Assembly (NCBI GenBank): GCA_036156195.1
Contig: JAYZUZ010000011.1
Span: 434,001 to 498,000 of the forward strand
From: Abyssibacter sp036156195
GTDB lineage: Bacteria; Pseudomonadota; Gammaproteobacteria; Nevskiales; OUC007
DNA length: 64,000 bases
Reading direction: 5' to 3'
Shown here: in pieces, positions 7,859-15,881 of the stretch
Position numbering within the stretch: the stretch's first letter is position 1
Layout: every line of letters begins with the position of its first letter
Program-made: the position numbers and the translations under genes
Notes under the pieces: generated by a model
Database searches by the model: none
Seen by the model: only the letters and a program-made list of their open reading frames with translations
Told to the model about the DNA's origin: nothing

Positions 7859-7961
7859 ATGTCCTCACCGCCTCGTCTGCTGGATCAGCTTCGTCAGGAA
7901 TTAGGGTGACACCTTACGAATTACACCATTAAACCCCACGCCGGTCCTTCGCTTGCATGGC
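7859..7961 (+). pseudogene. intI: Remnant of an integron integrase N terminus
   Basis: ATG 7859 opens a 16-codon peptide whose residues RLLDQLRQELG match the start of IntI proteins (compare KVLDQLRERIR in IntI1). It is stopped by TGA at 7907-7909. Reading on in the same frame gives HLTNYTIKPHAGPSLAW, which faintly follows the HYSLRTEQAYVNW segment of IntI. After that the similarity is lost, and the thioredoxin-like gene begins at 8007. Position and orientation, divergent from the cassettes and next to the candidate attI, are those of an intI gene. If correct, the array has no functional integrase of its own here. Confidence 0.5.
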
Positions 7962-8006
7962 CGCCTGCGTTTCCTTCGTTATTGGCGGTTCCCTTCGTTT
8001 GGCCCG

Positions 8007-8573
8007 TCACCTCGCCCATTTGATGTTGCAGCCCATGCTGGGGTGCTGCTGCGAGGCATCCAGTCGCTCGCCCTGCAACAGCGCATCCAGGGCAGCACGT
8101 AGATCAGCACCCGTCACGGGCACGCCGTTACCCGGCGTAGATGCGTCTAGCCGCCCGCGGTAGACGAGCGCCCGCTCGGCGTTAAAGACAAAGATGTCCG
8201 GCGTACAGGCGGCGCGGTAGGCGCGGGCCATGTCCTGGGTTTCGTCGTACAGATAGGGGAACGGAAAGTCCTCAGCCTTTGCCAGCTTGGCCATGGCGTC
8301 AGGCCCATCCTCGGGGTGCGTGGAAACGTCGTTGGAGCTCACCGCAGCGAAGCCAATCCCCCTGGGCAGATACGCGCGGCCGATGCTCAGCAACTCATCG
8401 CGGACGTGGATAACGTAGGGACAGTGATTGCAGATGAACAGGATGACCGTGCCGCGCTCTCCTGCCACCTGGGCGTAGGACAGTTTATCGCCACCACGCG
8501 TATCTGGCAGCAGGAAATCGCTGGCCTTCGAGCCAAGAGCCAGCATCGTCGATTCCGTCAGGGCCATCGGCAT
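8007..8573 (-). CDS. Thioredoxin-like (AhpC/TSA-type redoxin) protein
   Basis: A 188-residue protein with ATG 8573 behind a GGAGA site. After an N-terminal DFLLPDTRGG segment comes the redox motif FICNHCPYV (CNHC), typical of a family of cytoplasmic thioredoxin-fold proteins related to peroxiredoxins. YDETQDMARAYRAACTPDIFVF then carries the cis-Pro loop. The substrate is unknown. A damaged copy of its 3' end lies at 2990-3240, on the other side of the cassette array. The upstream sequence (8582-8630) resembles the one in front of the aminotransferase gene at 38128. Confidence 0.88.
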   Translation of the reverse strand: MPMALTESTMLALGSKASDFLLPDTRGGDKLSYAQVAGERGTVILFICNHCPYVIHVRDELLSIGRAYLPRGIGFAAVSSNDVSTHPEDGPDAMAKLAKAEDFPFPYLYDETQDMARAYRAACTPDIFVFNAERALVYRGRLDASTPGNGVPVTGADLRAALDALLQGERLDASQQHPSMGCNIKWAR

Positions 8574-8581
8574 TCTCCATT

Positions 8582-8630
8582 GTTAAGGAGGCACTGGTTG
8601 ATTCGCGCCGCCAAGTTGCTGCCTGCAGAC
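8582..8630. repeat. 49-bp leader repeat, copy 1
   Basis: This matches 38131-38178 in about 40 of 49 positions, with exact blocks GTTAAGGA, ATTCGC and CCGCCAAGTTGCTGCCTGCA. In both places it begins a few bases upstream of a minus-strand start codon (8573 and 38128). The second copy forms the left end of the palindromic element 38133-38474, so this one may be a truncated copy of that element. Confidence 0.7.
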
Positions 8631-8747
8631 TTTAAATCTTGAGGGGACCGCGATCACCCTCCCGGCGGTTCGGCCGCGTCATTCGTCGGTTCCCTGTTCA
8701 TGTCCACGTGCATTCCACCGCAACTGCCGCTACTATCATCCGCCCAT

Positions 8748-8775
8748 CCGGATATGCGGATATCCACGCATCCGG
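8748..8775. promoter_or_regulatory. 28-bp palindrome upstream of metK
   Basis: CCGGAT at 8748-8753 and ATCCGG at 8770-8775 bound an imperfect palindrome centred on GGATATCC. It lies 74 bases before the metK start. Such a site fits a dimeric repressor. SahR-type ArsR regulators or MetJ control this pathway in other proteobacteria, but I cannot match the site to a known logo, and no regulator gene is nearby. Confidence 0.45.
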
Positions 8776-8848
8776 AACCGTTCTTCACCTGCGCTGCGGT
8801 GCTCCGCTACCTGCAGTGCGTCGTCTTGCACAACACGGTGACACAACC

Positions 8849-10021
8849 ATGAGCAAAACCTACCTCTTCACCTCGGAGTCGGTCTCCGAAGGCCACCCCG
8901 ACAAGATGTGCGACCAGATCTCGGACGCCGTGCTGGACGAGATCCTGCGCCAAGAAGGCGACAACGCGCCGAACGCCCGCGTGGCCTGCGAAACCATGGT
9001 CAAGACCGGCTGTGTCATCGTTGGCGGTGAGATCACGACCAATGCCTGGGTCGATCTTGATGACCTCGTCCGTGGCGTGGTCAACGACATCGGCTACACC
9101 CATTCGGACACAGGCTTCGACGGCCGTTCCTGTGCGGTGATGTCGTTGATCGGCAAGCAGTCCGCCGAGATTGCCCAGGGCGTGGACCGTGCCACCAAGG
9201 AAGAACAGGGCGCCGGTGACCAGGGCCTGATGTTCGGCTTTGCCTGCAACGAAACCGAAGTGCTGATGCCGGCCCCGATCGAGTACGCGCATCGCCTGAT
9301 CCGCAAGCAATCGGAAGTCCGACGCACCAAGCACCAGACCACGCTGCGTCCGGATGCCAAGTCGCAGGTCACGTTCCGCTATGTCGATGGCAAGCCCACG
9401 GCCATCGATGCGGTTGTGCTGTCTACGCAGCACAGCCCCGACATCGAGCAGAAAGCCCTGCAGGAGCTGGTGATGGAAGAGATCATCAAGCCGGTGCTGC
9501 CTGCCGAGTGGATTAGCCAGGACACCAAGTTCCACATCAACCCGACCGGCAAGTTCGTCATCGGCGGGCCCATGGGCGACGCGGGCCTGACTGGCCGCAA
9601 GATCATCGTCGACACCTACGGCGGCTACGCCCGGCATGGTGGCGGTGCGTTCTCCGGCAAGGACCCGTCCAAGGTCGACCGTTCGGCGGCCTATGCGGCT
9701 CGTTACGTGGCCAAGAACATCGTCGCCGCCGGGCTCGCTGACAAGTGCGAAATCCAGCTGTCCTACGCCATCGGCGTGGCCGAGCCGACCTCGGTCATGG
9801 TCGAGACCTTCGGCACAGGCAAGGTCGATGAGGAAACCCTCACCAAGCTGGTTCGCGAACACTTCGACCTGCGCCCCTACGGCATCGTCACGATGATGGA
9901 TCTCGTCAAGCCCATCTACCGCGACACCGCCACCTACGGACATTTCGGTCGCGAAGACCTGGACCTGCCCTGGGAACGCACCGACAAGGCCGAGGCCCTG
10001 CGCGGCGCCGTTGCGGCCTGA
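8849..10021 (+). CDS. metK: S-adenosylmethionine synthetase
   Basis: A 390-residue protein. ATG 8849 (MSKTYLFTSESVSEGHPDK) is chosen over in-frame upstream codons because it gives the family's normal N terminus. Signature segments are GHPDK at the N terminus, the loop EEQGAGDQGLMFGFAC, GGPMGDAGLTGRK and GGGAFSGKDPSKVDRSAAY. It makes S-adenosylmethionine from methionine and ATP in the cytoplasm. It heads a metK-ahcY-metF cluster that runs the activated methyl cycle. A long leader with a 28-bp palindrome (8748-8775) suggests transcriptional control. Confidence 0.98.
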   Translation: MSKTYLFTSESVSEGHPDKMCDQISDAVLDEILRQEGDNAPNARVACETMVKTGCVIVGGEITTNAWVDLDDLVRGVVNDIGYTHSDTGFDGRSCAVMSLIGKQSAEIAQGVDRATKEEQGAGDQGLMFGFACNETEVLMPAPIEYAHRLIRKQSEVRRTKHQTTLRPDAKSQVTFRYVDGKPTAIDAVVLSTQHSPDIEQKALQELVMEEIIKPVLPAEWISQDTKFHINPTGKFVIGGPMGDAGLTGRKIIVDTYGGYARHGGGAFSGKDPSKVDRSAAYAARYVAKNIVAAGLADKCEIQLSYAIGVAEPTSVMVETFGTGKVDEETLTKLVREHFDLRPYGIVTMMDLVKPIYRDTATYGHFGREDLDLPWERTDKAEALRGAVAA

Positions 10022-10065
10022 TCGCCCCCTATTCGAACCCCGACACAGAATTCACGGAGAAACAC

Positions 10066-11493
10066 ATGAGTGTTGCAGCAGAAAACATGAACACGGCCGA
10101 CTACGTCGTCGCCGACATCAGCCTGGCCGCCTTTGGCCGCAAAGAAATCGAGATCGCCGAAACCGAAATGCCGGGCCTGATGGCCACGCGGGAAGAGTAC
10201 GCCGCATCGCAGCCGCTCAAGGGCGCGCGTATCGCCGGCTCCCTGCACATGACCATCCAGACCGCCGTGCTGATCGAAACACTCAAGGCGCTGGGCGCCG
10301 ATGTGCGCTGGGCCTCGTGCAACATCTACTCCACGCAGGATCACGCAGCCGCGGCCATTGCCGAAGGCGGTACGCCGGTTTTCGCCTTCAAGGGCGAGTC
10401 GCTGGAGGAGTACTGGAACTTCACCCACAAGATCTTCGAATGGTCAGACGGTGGCGTGCCGAACATGATCCTCGACGATGGCGGTGATGCCACGCTGCTG
10501 ATCGACCTGGGTGCCCGCGCTGAGGATGATCCGTCGCTGATCGCGAACCCGGAAAGCGAAGAAGAAAAGTACCTGTTCGCCGCCATCAAGCAGCGCAACG
10601 CCGAGCGCCCCGGCTGGTACAAGCAGTGCCTGGAATCGATTCAGGGCGTCACCGAAGAAACCACCACGGGCGTGGCCCGCCTGTACAAGATGGCCAAGGA
10701 AGGCACGCTGCCGTTCCCGGCCATTAACGTCAACGACTCGGTGACCAAGTCCAAGTTCGACAACCTCTACGGTTGCCGCGAGTCGCTGGTCGACTCCATC
10801 AAGCGTGCCACCGACGTCATGGTGGCCGGCAAGACCGCCATCGTCTGCGGCTACGGCGATGTGGGCAAGGGCTCGGTGCAGTCACTCAAGGCCCTGGGTT
10901 GCACGGTCTGGGTCACCGAGGTCGATCCGATCTGCGCCCTGCAAGCCTGCATGGAAGGCCACAAGGTGGTGAACCTGGAAGATCCGGGCGTCATCGAGGC
11001 AGCCGACATCTTCGTGACCGCAACGGGCAACTACAACGTCATCCGCTTCGAGCACATGGAGCGCATGCACCCGGAGACCATCGTCTGCAACATCGGCCAT
11101 TTCGATAACGAAATCGACGTCGCCGCGCTGGAAGCCAAGTGCACCTTCGATGAGATCAAGCCGCAGGTCGACCACGTCGAATTCCCCGACGGCAAGAAGA
11201 TCATCCTGCTGGCCCGCGGCCGCCTCGTGAACCTGGGCTGTGCCACCGGCCACCCGAGCTTCGTGATGTCCAGCTCCTTCACCAACCAGACGCTGGCGCA
11301 GATCGAACTGTTCACCAAGGGTGACCAGTACAAGAAGGACGTCTACGTCCTGCCCAAGCACCTGGATGAAAAGGTTGCCGCCCTGCACCTGGGCAAGCTC
11401 AACGCTCGCCTGACCAAGCTGACCGAGAAGCAGGCCGACTACATCGGCGTGACCGTCGACGGTCCGTTCAAGCCGGAAGCCTACCGCTACTAG
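10066..11493 (+). CDS. ahcY: Adenosylhomocysteinase
   Basis: A 475-residue protein, the long bacterial form with an insert of about 40 residues after the first third. The NAD-binding loop CGYGDVGKGSVQSLKALG is near residue 262. The catalytic-domain segments ARIAGSLHMTIQTAVLIETL and NVNDSVTKSKFDNLYGCR and the C-terminal GPFKPEAYRY, which reaches the partner's cofactor site, are intact. It splits S-adenosylhomocysteine to homocysteine and adenosine, relieving inhibition of methyltransferases. It lies 44 bases after metK with a GGAGA site. No SAH riboswitch is visible in this gap. Confidence 0.98.
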   Translation: MSVAAENMNTADYVVADISLAAFGRKEIEIAETEMPGLMATREEYAASQPLKGARIAGSLHMTIQTAVLIETLKALGADVRWASCNIYSTQDHAAAAIAEGGTPVFAFKGESLEEYWNFTHKIFEWSDGGVPNMILDDGGDATLLIDLGARAEDDPSLIANPESEEEKYLFAAIKQRNAERPGWYKQCLESIQGVTEETTTGVARLYKMAKEGTLPFPAINVNDSVTKSKFDNLYGCRESLVDSIKRATDVMVAGKTAIVCGYGDVGKGSVQSLKALGCTVWVTEVDPICALQACMEGHKVVNLEDPGVIEAADIFVTATGNYNVIRFEHMERMHPETIVCNIGHFDNEIDVAALEAKCTFDEIKPQVDHVEFPDGKKIILLARGRLVNLGCATGHPSFVMSSSFTNQTLAQIELFTKGDQYKKDVYVLPKHLDEKVAALHLGKLNARLTKLTEKQADYIGVTVDGPFKPEAYRY

Positions 11494-11514
11494 GCCGACA
11501 CGTTGCTGTACGAG

Positions 11515-11549
11515 TCGCCGGCAGATCGCACGGATCTGTCGGCGGCGAT
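11515..11549 (+). terminator. Hairpin between ahcY and metF
   Basis: TCGCCGGCAGATC and GATCTGTCGGCGGCGA pair into a long stem with a five-base loop, starting 22 bases after the ahcY stop. No T-run follows, so it is more likely an attenuator, processing site or stabilising structure than a strong terminator. The metF start is 37 bases further on. Confidence 0.5.
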
Positions 11550-11585
11550 TCAAAGATTAGAGGCCCTTCTTGGCCCGGAGCATTC

Positions 11586-12437
11586 ATGAGCGAGCTTCAA
11601 TTCAGCTTCGAGTTCTTCCCGCCCAAGGGTGAGAAAGGCGCGACACGGCTGGCCGAGGTCCGCAAGCAACTGGCTGCGTTGCAGCCGGCCTTCTTCTCGG
11701 TCACCTTCGGCGCCGGCGGCAGTACGCAGTCCGGTACGCTGGAAACCTGCATCGCCACCCAGCGGGACACCGGCTGCGACGTGGCTGCCCATATCTCCTG
11801 CATCGGCTCCACCCGTGAGCGCATTACCCAGTTGCTGGACGAATATCGACAGGCAGGCATCAACCGCCTGGTGGCACTGCGCGGTGACCTGTTACCGGGC
11901 ATGACCGATCCCGGTGAGTTCCGCTACGCCAACGAACTGGTCAGCTTCATCCGTGAAACCACCGGGGATGAGTTCCACATCGAAGTGGCGGCTTATCCTG
12001 AATACCATCCGGAATCACCCACGCCGGACGCCGACCTGGACAATCTGGTTCGCAAGGTCGAAAGCGGTGCGGACGCGGTGATGACCCAGTATTTCTACAA
12101 TGTCCATGCGTACGAGGACCTGGTCGAGCGCCTAGCCGCCCGGGGCGTGCGCGTCCCGGTGGTGCCCGGCATCATGCCGATCACCAACCATGACCAGCTG
12201 ATCCGCTTCTCGGATCGCTGCGGCGCCGAGATCCCGCGCTGGATTCGTCGCCGCCTCGAAGCCTTTGGCGATGACAGCCGTTCACTGCGGGCCTTTGGCC
12301 TGGACGTCGTCTCTCAGCTGTCGCGCAACCTGCTCGACCTCGGCGCGCCGGGCCTGCACTTCTACACGCTTAACCGTGCCGAACCGACGCTGGAACTCTG
12401 GCAGGCACTGCGTTTGCCCATGCCGGCCGCCGCCTGA
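11586..12437 (+). CDS. metF: 5,10-methylenetetrahydrofolate reductase
   Basis: A 283-residue TIM-barrel flavoprotein, with family landmarks FEFFPPKG (catalytic Glu), FSVTFGAGGSTQSGT, LVALRGD and EVAAYPEYHPES. The last of these is followed by GADAVMTQYFYN. It reduces methylene-THF to methyl-THF with NADH through FAD, supplying the methyl group for methionine synthesis. With metK and ahcY it forms one transcription group; the methionine synthase is not in this window. It is full length compared with the bacterial family. Confidence 0.97.
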   Translation: MSELQFSFEFFPPKGEKGATRLAEVRKQLAALQPAFFSVTFGAGGSTQSGTLETCIATQRDTGCDVAAHISCIGSTRERITQLLDEYRQAGINRLVALRGDLLPGMTDPGEFRYANELVSFIRETTGDEFHIEVAAYPEYHPESPTPDADLDNLVRKVESGADAVMTQYFYNVHAYEDLVERLAARGVRVPVVPGIMPITNHDQLIRFSDRCGAEIPRWIRRRLEAFGDDSRSLRAFGLDVVSQLSRNLLDLGAPGLHFYTLNRAEPTLELWQALRLPMPAAA

Positions 12438-12448
12438 ACGCCACCGGT

Positions 12449-12477
12449 GCGCCGTGGCCGCTGGAGGGTCACGGCGC
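12449..12477 (+). terminator. Weak hairpin after metF
   Basis: GCGCCGTG and CACGGCGC form an eight-base stem with a 13-base loop just after the metF stop. No T-run follows. It is possibly the end of the methyl-cycle transcript. Confidence 0.4.
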
Positions 12478-12479
12478 CG

Positions 12480-12508
12480 GCGTCACAAAACTGTCAACGC
12501 ACTGTAAA
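12480..12508 (+). promoter_or_regulatory. PHO box upstream of phoX
   Basis: CTGTCAA (12491-12497) and CTGTAAA (12502-12508) are seven-base direct repeats separated by four bases, the spacing of PhoB half-sites. A weaker third unit, GCGTCAC (12480-12486), keeps the 11-base period. It stands 92 bases before a phosphatase gene. Confidence 0.72.
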
Positions 12509-12599
12509 AAAACCCCCACGCTAGCGTCATAGAGCCTGCCTAACCTGCCGGGATCATCACCACCGATCCACGTCATCTCTTAGCAGGAGGCTTTTCAGC

Positions 12600-14609
12600 A
12601 TGACGCGCAAACGTAATCCGATTCGGGACTCTCAGGCCCTACACGACCTGGACCCCAGCACGCCCCACACCGACACCAAGCCGTTCGCCGATATCCTGGC
12701 CGCACGTCTGTCGCGTCGTGACACCTTGCGCGGAGGCCTGAGCCTGGCCGCAACCACCATTTTTGCCGGTGCCGGCCTATCGGCCTGCAGCGATTCGGAC
12801 AACGGCGGCAGCACCGTCGCCAAGCTGAGCTTCGACTCCATCGCAGGCGGCCCGGAAGACATGGTGCGTGTGCCCGCCGGCTACAGCATGCAGGTCATGC
12901 TGCCCTGGGGCACGCCGCTCAACGGCGTGGCACCCACATTTAACGGCGACGGCACGAACACGGCCGCCGAGCAGGAAGTGCAGATCGGTTCCAACCACGA
13001 TGGCATGAAGTTCTACCCGCTGCCCGCCGGCTCCGACACATCGGACCACGGTCTGCTGGTCATCAACCACGAATACTCCAACAGCACCCTGTTTGCCGGT
13101 GATGGCCGCAGCGAAGACGCCGACGGCAAGCCCACCGATCCCGATGAAGTCCGCAAGGACATCTACGCCCATGGCGTGTCCGTGGTCGAGCTGGTGCGCG
13201 GCATGGACGGACAGTGGTCCATGGCCAACACGGGCTACAACCGCCGCATCACCGCCGCAACGCCGATGGACCTGGCCGGCCCTGTCGCCGGCACAGACCT
13301 TGTCGTGACAGCCTACGACGCGACAGGCATGTCCACGCGCGGCACGGTGAACAACTGCGGTCGTGGCTTCACCCCCTGGGGCACTTATCTCGCCACGGAA
13401 GAAAACTTCCAGGGCTACCTGACGACCCAGGAAGACCCGATTCCGGAAGAAAAGGCGCGCTACGGCCTCAGCGCCACCGGCTTTGGCTACCAGTGGGCTG
13501 CCGTGGCCGGCGACCCCTCCGAGCAGAATGGCGAATTCGCCCGCTGGGATACGACGCCCAGCGGCGCCACCGCCGCTCTGGACTACCGCAACGCCGCGAA
13601 CACCTTCGGCTGGCTGGTCGAGATCGACCCTTACGACCCCACCTCACGGCCAACCAAGCGCACGGCCATGGGCCGAATCCTGCACGAAGGCGCCGAGCCC
13701 GGTCGGGTCTTCGAGGGGCGTCCCATCGCCTGGTACATGGGTGATGACAACCGCTTCGACTACTTCTACAAGTATGTGTCCAACGCCAACTGGGACCCGG
13801 CCGACGCGAATGGCGGCCTGCAGGCTGGCAGCAAGTACCTGGACGATGGCAAGGTCTACGTCGCCAAGTTCGCCGAAGACGGCACCGGCGAGTGGATCGA
13901 ACTGGATATCAGCGTGCCTGCGTTGGCCGCCCGCTTCACCACCCAGGCCGAGGTGCTGACCTATGCCCGCATCGCGGCGGATCTGGTCGGCGCAACGCCG
14001 ATGGATCGTCCGGAATGGTCCACCACCGACCCGAACACCGGCGAGATCTACCTCACGCTGACCAATAACACCCGTCGCAACGAAGGCGACGAAAACCCCG
14101 CCAACCCGCGTGCCAACAACAGCCACGGCCACATCATCCGGCTGGCGGAAGACAACGACGACCCGGCCGCGACCGACTTCACCTGGGACATCTTTGCCTT
14201 TGGTTCCAATGCCTCGGCCGATCCGTCCTTCAATATCTCCGGCCTGACGTTGGACAATGAATTCGGCAGCCCGGATGGCCTGTGGTTCGACTCGCGCGGC
14301 GTGCTCTGGATTCAGACCGACAACGGTGCACCGCTGGATTCCAACAGCAATGACCAGATGCTGGCGGTGATTCCCGCCGGGCTGGGCGGCGACCGCCTGA
14401 TCCGTCCGGAGACCCAGGCACAGCTCAAGCGCTTTTTTGTCGGCCCGGCAGGCTGTGAGGTCACAGGCGTGGACATGACACCGGACTATCGGACCATGTT
14501 CGTCAACATCCAGCATCCGGGTGGCGCCTTCCCGGGCTATGACGGCACGCGGCCTCGCTCGGCCACGGTGGTCGTCAGCCGCGAAGACGGCGGCGAGATC
14601 GCCCTGTAG
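12600..14609 (+). CDS. phoX: PhoX-type alkaline phosphatase (DUF839), Tat-exported
   Basis: A 669-residue protein with ATG 12600 behind AGGAGG. A twin-arginine motif, SRRDTLRGG, is near residue 38, followed by a hydrophobic stretch ending LSACSD, so Tat export and possibly a lipid anchor. The rest fits the PhoX beta-propeller fold: VINHEYSNSTLF, NNCGRGFTPWGTYLATEENF, EIDPYDPTSRPTKRTAMGR, and PDGLWFDSRGVLWIQTDNG near the C terminus. PhoX enzymes strip phosphate from monoesters using calcium and iron. The PHO box upstream supports induction by phosphate starvation. It stands alone, closed by a strong bidirectional terminator. Confidence 0.93.
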   Translation: MTRKRNPIRDSQALHDLDPSTPHTDTKPFADILAARLSRRDTLRGGLSLAATTIFAGAGLSACSDSDNGGSTVAKLSFDSIAGGPEDMVRVPAGYSMQVMLPWGTPLNGVAPTFNGDGTNTAAEQEVQIGSNHDGMKFYPLPAGSDTSDHGLLVINHEYSNSTLFAGDGRSEDADGKPTDPDEVRKDIYAHGVSVVELVRGMDGQWSMANTGYNRRITAATPMDLAGPVAGTDLVVTAYDATGMSTRGTVNNCGRGFTPWGTYLATEENFQGYLTTQEDPIPEEKARYGLSATGFGYQWAAVAGDPSEQNGEFARWDTTPSGATAALDYRNAANTFGWLVEIDPYDPTSRPTKRTAMGRILHEGAEPGRVFEGRPIAWYMGDDNRFDYFYKYVSNANWDPADANGGLQAGSKYLDDGKVYVAKFAEDGTGEWIELDISVPALAARFTTQAEVLTYARIAADLVGATPMDRPEWSTTDPNTGEIYLTLTNNTRRNEGDENPANPRANNSHGHIIRLAEDNDDPAATDFTWDIFAFGSNASADPSFNISGLTLDNEFGSPDGLWFDSRGVLWIQTDNGAPLDSNSNDQMLAVIPAGLGGDRLIRPETQAQLKRFFVGPAGCEVTGVDMTPDYRTMFVNIQHPGGAFPGYDGTRPRSATVVVSREDGGEIAL

Positions 14610-14634
14610 CGCCTTGACCTGAACAACGGTCAAA

Positions 14635-14668
14635 CAAAAAAGGCCCGATCCTTGGATCGGGCCTTTTT
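14635..14668. terminator. Bidirectional intrinsic terminator
   Basis: AAGGCCCGATCC and GGATCGGGCCTT form a 12-base stem with a TT-containing loop, with A-run on the left and T-run on the right. It ends phoX from the left and the lipoprotein gene at 14689 from the right. Confidence 0.93.
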
Positions 14669-14688
14669 CGTTACGCGGCGCGCCGTAA

Positions 14689-15792
14689 CTAGTTGGGCTT
14701 CTGCGCCAGCACAGCCATGTCCACGAAATGACCCGCGTAGCGCGTGGCAATGTCCTGGTAGGCGGCGGGGTCGGCCTGCACAGCCCACTCCGTCCGATCG
14801 TAGGTGCCGCCTGTGCCACCGGTGAGTGCCGTGAGCACGCCGATAGCGCTGGCCAGCCCCTCGGCCACCTTGCTCCCGGCAGACTGGGCATCGGTCATGG
14901 CCGTATAGAACGGATCAGACGACACCAGCGGGCGTGACGACTGATAAACCGGCCAGGCTGTCGCAATGGTGTCGCAACCCAGCTTATGGCAGTTGATGGA
15001 CTCAGGAGTGACCAGCTTGAGCATACCGGTAGACGCTAGCTTCACCGCTGTGGACAGCGAGGCTTCATCCCGGCCTACATTGCGCCCCACGAATCCGGTG
15101 TACTGCTCGTCACTGCTGCTGACATTGGCGAAGTCCACCATCAAATCCAGGTGCACGCCGGTGACGCCCAGCTGATTCACCAGCTTGGCCTCCATCGCCT
15201 GCGGGTTGCTACGGGATGCCTGGGCAAAGATATTCCGAATACCGCGCGCCGCTCCATCGAAGCGTTGATCAAAAAGCGTCCAGCCGGTGGGGACGAAGAC
15301 ACGATAATCGGACTTGCCCAGCGACCACTCCACGGGCGCCTGACGCCCCTTGGCCGCCAGCGCCTGGTATTCAGGAGTTGCCGCCAGTGCCGCGTGTGGC
15401 ATGACATCCATTCCAGCCGCGACAAGCTGCTGCTCGGCGCGCGCGCAGATCGCATCGGTAATCGACTGCAGCTGCGCATCACTCAAGCCTTCCAGCTGAT
15501 AAAGCGTGCTGACCTTGGCCTCGACGCGCGCCTTGTCCGGATCCTGGTAAGCGAAGGTGCCGGCCTTGGTCTGGGCAAAGCCGCTGGTCTTGGTGCCGAA
15601 GGCCACGACGCAGGACGTCAAAGCCACGCGCGTGGAATCGCCCCGGGTCTTGGTGTTGGCCGATTGAATGAAACTGGGGACCTGGCTCGCAGCATCCAGC
15701 GCAGGGTTAAAGGCTGGCGGGGGGGCCGAGGGTGTCGAGGCACAGCCCGACAGCAGCACAAGACCGAGGGTCAGCGGAACAAGGGGTTTCAT
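14689..15792 (-). CDS. Lipoprotein of unknown function
   Basis: A 367-residue protein with a lipoprotein signal peptide (MKPLVPLTLGLVLLSGCAS, Cys at about 17). The mature part has an Ala/Pro-rich linker, then a mixed alpha/beta domain. Two cysteines lie close together in NCHKLGCDT. The middle segment TGVHLDLMVDFANVSSSDEQYTGFVGRNVGRDEA is predicted strand-rich. I recognise no family. It shares the terminator with phoX but runs the other way. The next gene upstream is a lipoprotein lipase-like gene in the same orientation, so the two may be co-transcribed. Confidence 0.75.
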   Translation of the reverse strand: MKPLVPLTLGLVLLSGCASTPSAPPPAFNPALDAASQVPSFIQSANTKTRGDSTRVALTSCVVAFGTKTSGFAQTKAGTFAYQDPDKARVEAKVSTLYQLEGLSDAQLQSITDAICARAEQQLVAAGMDVMPHAALAATPEYQALAAKGRQAPVEWSLGKSDYRVFVPTGWTLFDQRFDGAARGIRNIFAQASRSNPQAMEAKLVNQLGVTGVHLDLMVDFANVSSSDEQYTGFVGRNVGRDEASLSTAVKLASTGMLKLVTPESINCHKLGCDTIATAWPVYQSSRPLVSSDPFYTAMTDAQSAGSKVAEGLASAIGVLTALTGGTGGTYDRTEWAVQADPAAYQDIATRYAGHFVDMAVLAQKPN

Positions 15793-15881
15793 TGGCAGGG
15801 CTCACCGTCAACAGAGGAGCGCGCACGGTACGTGCCCCCCTGCGTTCCGGGATATCCCCCATCTGAGACATGCAGCGGTAC

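Noticed and set aside
7840..7861. LexA-like box in front of the intI remnant
   Set aside because: CTGTCGGATAAATACTG only matches one half of the CTGT-N8-ACAG pattern, so I do not claim SOS control.
10022..10065. Possible SAH riboswitch before ahcY
   Set aside because: The gap is only 44 bases and the conserved GAGGAGCGCUGC-type core is absent. The metK leader also lacks it.
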